Shown in pieces: positions 10,641 through 20,480 of a stretch of 64,000 nt of DNA. Every line of letters begins with the position of its first letter. Positions within the stretch are counted from its first letter, which is position 1. The stretch is from Pinus tabuliformis. Lineage: Eukaryota; Streptophyta; Pinopsida; Pinales; Pinaceae. The DNA lies in the NCBI GenBank assembly GCA_031772625.1, contig CM062810.1, positions 452,166,014 through 452,230,013 of the forward strand, given 5' to 3'. A model generated the notes under the pieces. It ran no database searches and was not told the DNA's origin. It saw only the letters and a program-made list of their open reading frames with translations. A program made the position numbers and the translations under genes.

Positions 10641-11701
10641 TGTTGTGGGGAAAAATATCCGACTCGGATGACCCTATCCCTACTCTAAGGGTGACAGTCC
10701 TTAGCAACAACTGAAAGTAAAGCTTTGATTATTTTCCTTTATGAAAGTACAGAGAAGGAAGAAAAGATTAACCAACCGGTGTCTTTCGCTTTTGTCGATC
10801 CTGTCCTCTCTCTTTGTCTCTTGTTCCCAGCTCCTTGCTCCCTTTGCTGGCCCAGCTACACACAGATCCTGCACAAACAAGAGAGGGAAACTACAAGAAA
10901 CATGTACTCATAACTGATGCATGGATTAGAGTGAATCAGATATACAAGTAAATACAATACATCAATGCAATGCAAGTATATAGGAGAACATTCAAAGCTT
11001 TATTGATAGAAGTAAAGGGTTCTGAGAAGGTTACAACCATCAATGGCTCCAATCCAGCAGCACCTCCCCAGCAGCAAGAAATCTCCTCTTCACCTCTAGA
11101 AAGCAATCACCCAATAGCTCTAACTGTAAACCAACAACACTTCCTTGCTTTGCACAAAATTCCAGCCTCCTTAGACCTCATAGAAGAGCTCTATATATAG
11201 GATAGAAGAAGAGAGGATGAGTCAGCTTGAGACTGACATAAAGCTGCCTTGTGTCCTCTCCCTCTTCAGTTAAACTTCAGTTCTTGAGTCCACTTGGAGA
11301 TCCTTGCTTACACATGGAGATCAAGTACCTCTTACTCATCACAGGGCGAATCTCTTGAACCAAGTGTCAGTTTGGAAGCTTCCTGGGCAATTGACACCTT
11401 GCAGAATGACTGTGCCACTTGGCCAATCTCGCCCAGCGCAGGTAGCCTTCATTAGATTTGACTTTCAGCGTAGGTACAAGGAGGAGCAGTTGCATTCCAG
11501 CGCAGATGCTCAGTGGGGCAGCTGACATGATCCAAAAATAGCCTGTTTCTGAGTGTTTTCAGGTGGAGAACTGATGGGAAGTGCTGTGGTTTGCTGACCT
11601 TGTTCTTCTAGGGGTAAGAACAACATGTTTAGAGACTGAGGATCCCTGTAATTAATGACATTTCATGCTCCATGCTGCGAGGCACAAAAATGTCTATAAC
11701 A
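10641..11701 (-). repeat. Gyp-A 5' LTR (element orientation)
   Basis: 1,061 bp, the same length as the other LTR. Differences I counted are substitutions only, about 12. It starts TGTTATAGAC and ends CCCCACAACA in element orientation. The TSD TTGCT follows at 11702. Confidence 0.93.
11191..11200 (-). promoter_or_regulatory. TATA box of the Gyp-A LTR promoter
   Basis: CTATATATAG, a palindrome, in the middle of the 5' LTR at the position expected for the U3/R boundary. It is conserved in the 3' LTR at 4097-4106. Confidence 0.6.
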
Positions 11702-13104
11702 TTGCTGGAATATGATGTGGAAATAAAGCCCACAACGCTGGTCAAAGGACAGGGGTTGGCGAAGTTAATGGCCGAATCAAACTTGCATGCCTTGGATATA
11801 AATCTGATCGCTGCCATGTCCAATGAGAATGAGGAAGGACCATCAATTTAGGTATCTGAAATGTTTTCTCCGTCCTCATGGTATTCAGATATAATATATG
11901 TGCTAAAATATCTATCGCCACTGCGGCATGACTAGAAATAAAGTGAGAACACTCAAGTTGAAGGCTGCCAAGTTTTGCATTCTAAATTCTGCGTTGTATT
12001 GGAAAGATCCCGGTGGCGTTTTGTTGAATTGTTTGGTGGAAGAGGAGGCAAAGAAAGTCATGGATGATTTCCACGGAGGAGAGTACGGTGGTCATTTTTT
12101 TTGGAAGTAAATAGCAAATAAAATTTTGAGAGCAGGGTACTATTGGCTTACATTGTTTGTTGATGTGTACAAGATGGTCAAGCGTTATCATAAATGTCAG
12201 ATTTTCGAAGGAAAACAGAAATTACATCCTTTGCCACTTAAGCCCATTGAGGTGAGCGCTCCTTTCCAGCAGTGGGGGTTGGATTTCATTGGTGAAATTC
12301 ATCGTGCTTCTTCCGGTTAGCATAGATGGATCCTCACAGCGACAAACTAGTTCACAAAATGGATTGAGGCAACTCCCACCAGATAAGCTATAAATACGGT
12401 AATCATTTCATTTCTTGAAAATAACATCTTGTCTCGCTTTGGTTGTCTGAATAAGTTAATCACCGATAATGCAGTAGCTTTCAAATCAAAGAGGATGGTA
12501 GAATTTTGTCATAAATATCACATAATTTTGGGTCACTCAACTGCCTATGATCCGCAAGGTAATGGATTTGTGGAATCTTTGAATAAATCATTGGTCAACA
12601 TCATCAAGAAGCTGCTGGGAATAAATAAAAAGAGCTGGAATAAGAGGTTGGTCCATGCGCTTTGGGCAGATCGGATCAGTCAGAAAAATTCCATTGGTAT
12701 GTCACCGTTTGAGCTTGTTTATGGAGTTGACACAGTATTTTCCACCTCTCTTGCTACCCTGGTAGTCAAACTTCTTCAGGAGGCAGGAAGTGAAGAAGAT
12801 CCCATGCAGAGAAGGTTGAATCAAATGGTCCACTTGCAGCAGACAAGAGAAGAAGTTTTCAAGAACACATCCAAATTGCAAGAGAAAATAAAGAGAAAGG
12901 TAAGCACAGAATGATGTGGTGCTGAAGTGGGATGCAAGGAATGAAGAGAAAGGTAAGCACGGAAAGTTCGAGAATCTTTGGAAAGGTCCTTTCAAGATTG
13001 CAGCATATAGGGGTCAGAATGCCTTTCTTTTGAAGGAAATGAACGTTGAAGATTGTCCAGGAGGGCCGATCAATGGTCGGCTTCTCAAGTGGTACCACTG
13101 CTGA
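11702..13104 (+). pseudogene. Gyp-C pol, part 2: end of RNase H and integrase
   Basis: It continues the RNase H interrupted at 3546 (EYDVEIKPTTLVKGQGLAKL), then the integrase: an HHCC-type zinc region (11928-12240, including CHKC-like remnants), the core with LITDNAVAF and YDPQGNGFVESLNK (12460-12590), and a C-terminal GPF block (LWKGPFKIAAYRGQNAF, near 12976-13030). Several stops and frame changes (for example near 11850, 12108, 12320 and 12912) make it non-functional. No chromodomain follows. No second RNase H lies between RNase H and integrase. Confidence 0.85.
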
Positions 13105-14021
13105 TTTATTAACGTTACTTCCACTGTCATTGTAAATACCATTTTTATTTCAGTTTGGTTTCAGTCTATCAAGTTTAGCTTTTGAGTCATTTCAATGTCA
13201 AGTTTGAGTCAATTTCTTGGCCATTTCAGTTTCATACATAAGTTAGAGTCCTGTGTTGTAGTCGAAATGATGACTCCATATCCCAATGGACAAAAGGAAA
13301 TATCTAGCTCCTCCAGAGATCTGCTATTCTTGGCACCTCCAAGGAGCTACCATCCCCCATTGGAGCCAATCTTAGAGTCAGTTTGGTCAGTCCTCCATCA
13401 GAGATCAAAACTCTTTATGCATTTCATTTTTAGGTGTCCCGCTCCATTCACTCAGCTGCATTCTACTAGGGGCATGCCATGATCTGACAGAGAAGGTCAT
13501 GCTAGTCATCTCCCCTCATGTTTGGCTCCTGCTAGCTTAAGTCTTGTGTCAATAATCACCAAAGTCCAGGATAGTCAAGGTCTGGTTCTTCAACGGACAA
13601 AGGTCATTTTTGGTCATTTGGTCTAGGAATTAAACAATTTGGTCTTTAATATGTCCAGTAAAGCCATGCAGGCCAGAGTGACGACCTTGCAAATTAATGA
13701 TCCGCAGAGTTTCATCGTCATATTGATAACCTTCGACTGTTCTTCAAAACTCTGTTTTGAAGAAAAGTCAAACAGTGCCATTGATGACAAAATTTTCAAA
13801 AAGAGTCTTCAGTTGATTTCTACAGGTGCTGTCATGGTTTCCGTGGCCAAATTCTCTGTCATGCAATCCCCACAAAAAGTGTCGAAAATTTCATCATTTG
13901 AGCCAAAATTTAGAGAAAAGGTGAAAATCAGGGTTGTATTAAAGTCAGTGAAAAAGTGTCAAACAGGACATTAGAAAGATGGGTTTTTTGAAAAAGAAAA
14001 TTTAAAACATGACCTTCAAGC
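13105..14021 (+). other. Gyp-C spacer downstream of pol
   Basis: About 0.9 kb with no convincing coding frame or repeat. It separates pol from the promoter-like start of the accessory frame. It could belong to a very long LTR, but this cannot be tested without the 5' LTR. Confidence 0.5.
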
Positions 14022-14030
14022 CTATATAAA
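14022..14030 (+). promoter_or_regulatory. TATA box upstream of the Gyp-C accessory frame
   Basis: CTATATAAA, followed at a reasonable distance by a leader, a strong donor (14369) and acceptor (14798), and an ATG at 14868. It resembles a stand-alone plant promoter. If the 3' LTR began further upstream than I assume, this could instead be an LTR promoter. Confidence 0.5.
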
Positions 14031-14228
14031 CAAGTTTCCATCATAAAATCTAAGTCATTGTGCAATCAAAGAGCTTACATAAACATTGCAAGGTCGTGGA
14101 GTGTGAAATCTCGCAATTTGGAGCAGTTGGAGGAAATTTCAAAGTGTGCGACGCACACAAGTAGGGGTACAGCGCACACAGAGCCTGCCCACAGTGTTAA
14201 TTTCTAACCAGCGTGGCACACACACAGC

Positions 14229-14300
14229 GCCTGGCGCACTGGGCTTTGCGTGCAACACATGGGCTTTGCACGCAACGCACTGGGCTTTGCGTGCGGCGCA
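14229..14300 (+). repeat. Short GC-rich tandem repeats in the Gyp-C leader
   Basis: About three copies of a roughly 23-26-bp unit containing TGGGCTTTGCGTGCAAC, embedded in a wider cluster of GCGCAC/GCACAC motifs (14146-14320). Similar GCGCAC motifs recur at 16465-16500 and 16806-16850. Confidence 0.6.
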
Positions 14301-14368
14301 CAGAGACAAAGCGCCCAGAACGTGCCAAAACTCCCTCAAATCTCTGGTGAAGCCCCTCTAATTGCAAG

Positions 14369-14798
14369 GTAGGCTCTCAAACTCACTTGTTCATGAGATT
14401 GGATAAATATATGGTGGTTTTTATGCCCATGGTTGAAATGAAACAAAACTCTTAAAGCAACCATAAAAAGACACCAAGAAAACATCTTGCTAGGGTTGTG
14501 TAACAGTGTTATTGTTGCCAAGGCTTATTTTTCATACCCTACCCCTGTTCCTTATTCCCCTATTTCATTCTTCCTACTATCACTACCGTAACACTACCAA
14601 ACTCATATTCCCTTACCCCTCCTCCCATTACTCAATACAAACCCTAAAACCCTACCTTGCCAAAAACCCAAACCCCACCCTATCAAAAATACCCAAACCC
14701 CCTACATGTCCCTAAACAAAATTCTCCCTATAAACCCTATTCCCATTATATTATTCCCCTCCTAATATTTCCTTGTTTCATTTTCCCCTTGGTGGCAG
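14369..14798 (+). other. Predicted leader intron before the Gyp-C accessory frame
   Basis: Donor CAAG|GTAGGC at 14369, a long pyrimidine-rich body, and acceptor CCCCTTGGTGGCAG| ending at 14798. It is 430 bp long. The ATG follows 69 bases later. Predicted from sequence only. Confidence 0.5.
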
Positions 14799-14867
14799 AT
14801 TATCAAAACAACCTAGCTTTCACCATCATCGAAAGGGCTGCCTAAATTCAGTTTATAAACAGTAGTC

Positions 14868-16379
14868 ATGGCATCCGAGGTTTCATCAGAGTATGAGGTG
14901 GAGACCCACAGTGATACAGCTTCAGGAGAACAGGCCCCCAGGAGACATCACCCGAGTGGCAAACATGTTATAGATGATCCAAACACCCTCACTGAGTTGC
15001 AGGCATGCCCTCTTGCTATGTCATGTTTCCGACACCTAGCATGTTTTGAATTTTGTCAAAGGGTGGCAAGTGTTAGAGTTCATCATGAGTTGGCCCGTAT
15101 TTTTGCACTTCACCTACATGGAGGTCAGTCTATCTTGGCTGGGGTCACTTTCAAATTGACACCAGAAGCCATATCAGTGGCAACAGGCATACCAAATGTT
15201 GGAGAATAGTGGCATAATAAGAAGAAGGTGGAGAGGCATCATTATGAGCCTTACATTAAGGCCAGTTGTTTGAGTCAGCTCACGGGAGTTTTCCCATTCA
15301 TATTTCTGAGAGATGAGTATGCTCCGCTCATGAAATTGATCATGAAGTACTTCAGTTGTGAGGGGAGGTTTTCTCACCCTTATGCCTATCACATTAGGTT
15401 GCTCATGCACATTACCAGGGTGCAGATGATGAACCTCCCATTTTTCATTTGCGGGAACATAGAGAGGATGAAAAACTTCATGCAGCATAAGACCCCTCAG
15501 CACCAACTCAACAATGTTTATCACTTTGCTCTTATCCGGATTTTGGTGGATCATCAGTTGGGATTGCAAGGTATTGCTTGGGAGGACTTCATCTCCCGTG
15601 ACTTCTTCAACACTCCGCAGGTAGTATCAGAGGTAGATCATGAGATAGGTGGTCCCTCACATTAGTATGAGCACCACGAGACCGCTACTATGCCAGTAAC
15701 AATCACCTATCAGAGAGGCAGTAGACATTTGTTTGCAGCGACAAAGCGAGTGTTATCTCCACCTAGGGTGGAAGGGGCCTCGCTTCCGACATCAGCATCA
15801 CAGTAGAAGGGCAAGGGTAAGGAGCCAGTGCAAGAGGAAGGGCCATCAGGTGAACGAGAGACCGAATTCGTTCTCCTCCATGATAATGAGACAGATACAG
15901 AACCAACAAATGCAGAGCTTACAGAGATCATCCAGAAGCAACAATCAGTGATTGAGGCCTTATCCCTTGACTTGGAGAGGGCCAAGTGGAAAATAAAGTA
16001 CCTGGAGCAAAGAAACAAATAGCTAGAGGATCAACGGGCGATTATGGAGCTGCAAAACATTCGTGAGCATCGCCAAGTTGCTCAAAGGAGAAGAGTTGAG
16101 CTCACATCATTGGAGCAAGAGATCAATGAGGATCAGGAGGCACATCTTGAGAGCGTGAACATGCACTTGGAGAGGCTACTGGACAAGGCTGATCAGGACC
16201 TTGCCTTGCTGAGACACATGGCTTATCATTACAGGACACGAAATATGAGTGCAAGGGCCTGGATAAGGAGCTTAAAGGCGAAATTGAGGAAAGCAACAAG
16301 AAAGGAAAAAGAGGAAAAAGAGAAATATCGGCTTCGAATCTTGGCTGAGGCTTCCTTGGCCCATCATAACACCCCATAG
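14868..16379 (+). pseudogene. Gyp-C accessory protein, one frame with four TAG stops
   Basis: From ATG 14868 a single frame runs about 504 codons without any frameshift. The only interruptions are four in-frame TAGs (15207, 15663, about 15805 and 16020). All fit CAG-to-TAG change, expected after CHG methylation and deamination. The first ~270 codons are globular and contain VTFKLTPEAISVATGIPNVG, resembling the putative plant transposon / plant mobile domain-like proteins encoded 3' of pol in some gypsy elements. From about 15880 to 16360 the sequence is strongly coiled-coil (EIIQKQQSVIEAL…, then Lys/Glu-rich). Function unknown; an envelope-like role has been proposed for third genes in Athila-type elements, but no membrane segment is visible. 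Confidence 0.6.
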
Positions 16380-16399
16380 AGAACCTCCACCCCAAATTT

Positions 16400-17758
16400 C
16401 AAGAAATTTGGGGAATTTTTGGTCACATGACAAATTTTTGGGCAAAATACAGGGTTTTTCTCCCTGTGCGCCGCGCCACTGGCGTGGTGCTAAAAATCTA
16501 GAGCTCCAAATGAGGAATGGTTTGCATTTTTGGATGCATCATGGAAAATCACGACTACTGGTGCCCGGACAAGAAATTTGGGCAAGATCTGAGTCTCCAG
16601 GAGGTCAAAAACACCCAAAAAATGGCCTCTCTACCCCTTTTTTGACACACAGGAAGCAGTCTTGGGAGAATGAATATTTGGAGGTGCAAATGAGAACCAA
16701 ATTCAGAAATTCTAGTTGGGATAGAAAGTAGACAGGACAAGATTTTCAACCAGCCCTATTGGGCACGTTTTGGACACCTGAAAGTGCCCCAAAACAAGCC
16801 ACAAAGTAGCGCGGCACAGAGAGAAAATGGCACGACGCACAGAGGAAAAATTGCCAAATTTTCTTCCGTTTCGCGAAATTTCGATTCGTGACTTCTCCAA
16901 GTGGGCCTGCTCATCTACACTTTAGTTTTTTGGAACCAAAGGTGCTATTTAAATCATTTTATTTCCAAATGGACTTTTATCCAAGTGGCGAAGGAAGGCA
17001 AACAATCACCCAAGCCAAAAGTCATGTTTGTAGCACTGCACCTGTAGCTGATGGTTGGCTCTTCATCTCCATTTTGTAATGATTCAAGTAACTCCCCAAC
17101 CCTTGGGTGTTCTATCTCTTCATGGCACATTCTATATATTGTATGTAAACCATTTGCAAAGGGTTGGTTAGTTTGTAAGTTTTGGGAGACTGTGGGAAAG
17201 AAACTCTATTTCTTCACTGTGTATTTTTGACAGAGAATTAATGAAAGGCAGTGACTCTGTTTCATGAAATTCTTGTGGTTGTGAGTGTATAAAATGTGTC
17301 TCTTATGTTTTGATATGTATTTCGTTATGTTTCATAATTCAATTCATGTTCATTTCCAGTGAAATTTTATGAGTGAGATTAGGTAGAATTCAATTTTATT
17401 GCTCTGCCTGTGGGAAAATTTCATGTTCAGTGTTCTTCTTCTGTTGAAAAGGATTCATGTTCCTATGCCTTTTTCACACTCCTCAGCAATCTCTCCATTC
17501 CGCGTTATTCCAAACTAAATTGTTACACTTTCTGCCTGCCTTGCCTCTCGAAGTAATCTATGCCTTTGTATTAAATTCTCTGTTCTTTTCTTGACCGTTG
17601 GTCCCATATCAGACCGTGTTTTGCTTACCTATTTCACTGAGCGTGACTCGGAGAGAGCCCTCTCCTGTTCTAGTAGGGCTAGCTACCAGACTGAGCTTGG
17701 TTTGTGGTTACCCTGATTTTTTCCTTCCTTCAGCCTAGGGTAGATTTAGGTGCTAACA
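16400..17758 (+). repeat. Probable Gyp-C 3' LTR (start uncertain)
   Basis: The end at GGTGCTAACA (17758) is fixed because copia integrase coding starts on the next base. The interior has a TATTTAAAT element near 16943, a conserved-looking U5 region and no coding frame. The start is a guess. Without the 5' LTR in view I cannot align a partner. Confidence 0.4.
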
Positions 17759-19643
17759 GATTGGTAAGAAACCCTCTCTTTCACATTTGAGGTTATTTGG
17801 ATGTGATGCATATGTACATGTTCCAAAGGAGAAAGGAACCAAGTTGGATAGTAAATCTGAAAAGTGCATCTTTATTGGGTATCAGGATGGTTTAAAGGGT
17901 TATAAGATTTGCAACCCAGTAACAAGGAAAGTTGTGTACAACAGAGATGTGGTGTTCAGACAGGTGAAAGATGTTATTAAACATGAAGTCCAACCAAAGG
18001 AATCTGAGAAGATAGAGTTTGAGCTTAAGGAGGAAGAATCAGACTCTACAACAGAGGAGGAATCAAAAGATGAAGAGCCACAAACTCTAGGTATGAGAAG
18101 ATCAGTTCGAGAAAGAAGGCAGCAAGAAAGGTATAATCCATCTACTTTCTATTCAAATTTTGCTTTATCTATTACTGAGGATGATCCCAAAACTCTGGAG
18201 GAAGCAGTAGATTCAGAGAATGGAAAAATCTAGAAAGAGGCCATGGTTGATGAAACGACATCTTTGCACAAAAATGAGGCATGAGATCTGGTGGAGTTGC
18301 CAGCTAGAAGGAAACCCATTGGTAGCAAATGGGTGTTCAAGAAGAAGACAAATGCGAGAGGAAAGGTGGAGAAAAATACAAAGCTCGGTTGGTAGCAAAA
18401 GGTTATTCCTAGGTGCTAGGAATTGATTTCGGTGATATTTTTTCTCCTGTTGCCAAGGTAGCTTCTATTAGATTACTTTTATCTGCTACTGCTATTGATT
18501 TGAGGCAGAACAGATGGATGTGAAGACAACATTTTTTCATGGGGATCTGGAAGAGAAGCCTGAAGGCTTTGCGGTGAAGGGTAAGAAAGAACTGGTATGC
18601 AAGTTAAGGAAGTCTCTGTATGGGTTAAATCAATCACCAAGGATGTGGTATCAGAAATTTTATACATTTATACGGGGACTTGGCTTCACCAGAAGCAAAG
18701 AAGATCACTATGTGTATTTTAAATTAATTGGTTACCGTGTTATTTATCTGGTCTTGTATGTGGATGATATGTTGCTGGTTGGAAATGACAAAGAAATTAG
18801 CCAAGATTTGAATACCCAATTGTCCTCCAAATTCGACATGAAAGATCTTGGTGCTGCAAACTATATTTTGGGAATTGAAATTAAAATAGATCGAGCAAAG
18901 AGGAAGCTCTGGTTAAACCAGAGGAAGTATGTCAAGGCAATATTGCAGAGGTTTAATATGTAGGATGGTAAACTGGTGAAGGTTCCTATCCCTGTAGGTA
19001 TAAAGTTATCTGCCGAACAGTGTCCCAAGACATAAGAAGAGGAAGAGGACATGTCCCATGTTCCATATGCAAGTGTAGTCAGTAGTCAGATGTATGCAAT
19101 GGTCTGTACTAGACTAGACATTACACATGTAGTGGGAGTATTGAGCATGTTTATGTCAAAACCAGGGAAGGAGCACTAGACAACAGTGAAGCGTTTTTTC
19201 AAGTATTTGCGTGGCACTAGTGATTATGGTTTTTGCTACCAAGGAAGACCAAGATTAGACAAAGCATTGGATATTCATTGCTTTGTTGATGCAGTCTGGG
19301 TTGGAGATTTGGATTAGAGAAGATCTACAAGTGGGTATGTGTTTAAGCTATTTGGAGGTGCAGTCAGCTGGATGAGTAAGAAATAATCTATAGTGGCACT
19401 ATCAACTACAGAGGCAGAATACATGGCAGCCACTCATGCAAGCAAGGAAGCATTTTGGTTGCAGAGATTATGTTGTAGTATGGGGTTAGTACAGGGAGCT
19501 CTAAGGATAGAATGTGACAGCCAAAGTGCAATTTTCTTGGCAAAGAACCCTACTTACCATTCAAAGACAAAGCACATCGATGTTCAGTATCACTTTGTGA
19601 GGGATATGATAGAAGACAAAAAGGTGTTTTTGTTAAAGGTGGA
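17759..19643 (+). pseudogene. Cop-D integrase C-terminus, RT and RNase H remnant
   Basis: It starts with GKKPSLSHLRLFGCDAYVHV (integrase tail). An acidic linker and the RRSVRERR motif (~18090-18120) lead into RT with the YVDD box (near 18760) and RNase H (MALSTTEAEYMAATHASKEA, 19393-19450). Breaks include stops at 18231, 18408, 18961, 19034 and 19316. The frame runs into Cop-E at 19643 and continues at 23977. Confidence 0.85.
19639..19643. repeat. Target-site duplication of Cop-E, left copy
   Basis: GTGGA, repeated at 23972-23976. Removing Cop-E and one copy restores RNase H reading (FLLKVDTLKNTADALTK). Confidence 0.93.
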
Positions 19644-20240
19644 TGTTAGAAAAATATATCTTATAGAGCAATGGAACACATAAAATATTGCAGAAATATA
19701 AACACAGAAAATGCATAAGACAAGAGAGACACAGATATACGTGGTTCACCCAGTTTGGGCTACGTCCACGGAGAAACAACCAGTCCTTCCTTTTATATTA
19801 TCCAACAAACTAAAGAGATACAACCTACAACAGATCTGCTATAATTCCCTCTTCGCTCTCAATCTCCTCTCTCTTCCTCACTCAGAGTAAAGATCTACAT
19901 AGATGCAATATAATTCCCTCATATATAGAGAGGGGTTTCCTTCTAAGGAAAAAAACCCTAAATTAAACATGACTTCTACCATTAGATCTTTGCCTAATGA
20001 ATGACCCAGATTGACTATGAAATTACAACATTTTACAACGCAATCTTACATCTATTTTTAGCTTCGGGGGCACTGCCCTTGACTCCCCTGCCAGGGGGGG
20101 CTCTCAAAGGTCACAGCTGGCCCCCCTTGGACCCCCCTCCAGTGAATATTTTATGGGCAACATTGCCGCCCCATTACGAACTGGGGTCCAATGCACCGAT
20201 ACCTTTGAATACAGAAGATAATCAAGCTCCACACCCACCA
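19644..20240 (-). repeat. Cop-E 3' LTR (element orientation)
   Basis: 597 bp. The ends are TGTTAG… on the plus strand and …CCACCA; the partner LTR has CCAACA, so this terminus is mutated. It is preceded in element orientation by a purine tract AAGTGGGAGAT. Confidence 0.88.
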
Positions 20241-20480
20241 ATCTCCCACTTGGAGACTGATTATAGCAACTCCATCGCTGCTTCATTTGTTGGAAAATGA
20301 CTCTACTTTGGACCTGCCTATTTCTCATCTTCTTCATCATACTTAAATACCAATTGAAACTAAGTATATTCTTAGTTTCTCCCTGGTTACAACTTTTGTT
20401 GACATATCTACAGGATTTTGGCTAGTGTGTATCTTTTCCAGCTTCAACTGTCCATCTTCCAATACTGACCATATGAAATG

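Larger units (their letters stand above)
3547..11701 (-). mobile_element. Non-autonomous Ty3/gypsy element Gyp-A (nucleocapsid-protease only)
   Basis: An 8,155-bp minus-strand element with two 1,061-bp LTRs, a tRNA-Arg PBS, a polypurine tract and a perfect TSD TTGCT. The LTRs differ at about 12 positions by my reading (about 1.1%), so the insertion is fairly recent. The only long coding frame encodes zinc knuckles and a protease; there is no capsid, RT, RNase H or integrase. PBS, PPT core and about 1.1 kb of subterminal DNA are shared with Gyp-B, which could supply the missing enzymes. It is inserted in the RNase H region of Gyp-C. Confidence 0.92.
1818..17758 (+). mobile_element. Ty3/gypsy element Gyp-C, degenerate, hosting two insertions
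   Basis: A plus-strand gypsy element of the non-chromodomain (Tat/Athila-like) type. It is interrupted by Gyp-A (3547-11701), whose TSD TTGCT restores its RNase H reading. Order: post-protease linker, RT, RNase H, integrase, then a separate accessory frame (14868-16379), then a probable 3' LTR ending in CTAACA at 17758. Copia integrase coding resumes at 17759, so Gyp-C itself sits inside Cop-D. Its 5' end is cut by Cop-1 and the window edge. Confidence 0.85.

Noticed and set aside
15174-15569. 131-codon minus-strand frame
   Set aside because: Antisense shadow of the Gyp-C accessory frame.
14868-16379. Reassigned or read-through TAG codons
   Set aside because: All four stops fit CAG deamination in a silenced element, and plant nuclear genes use the standard code.
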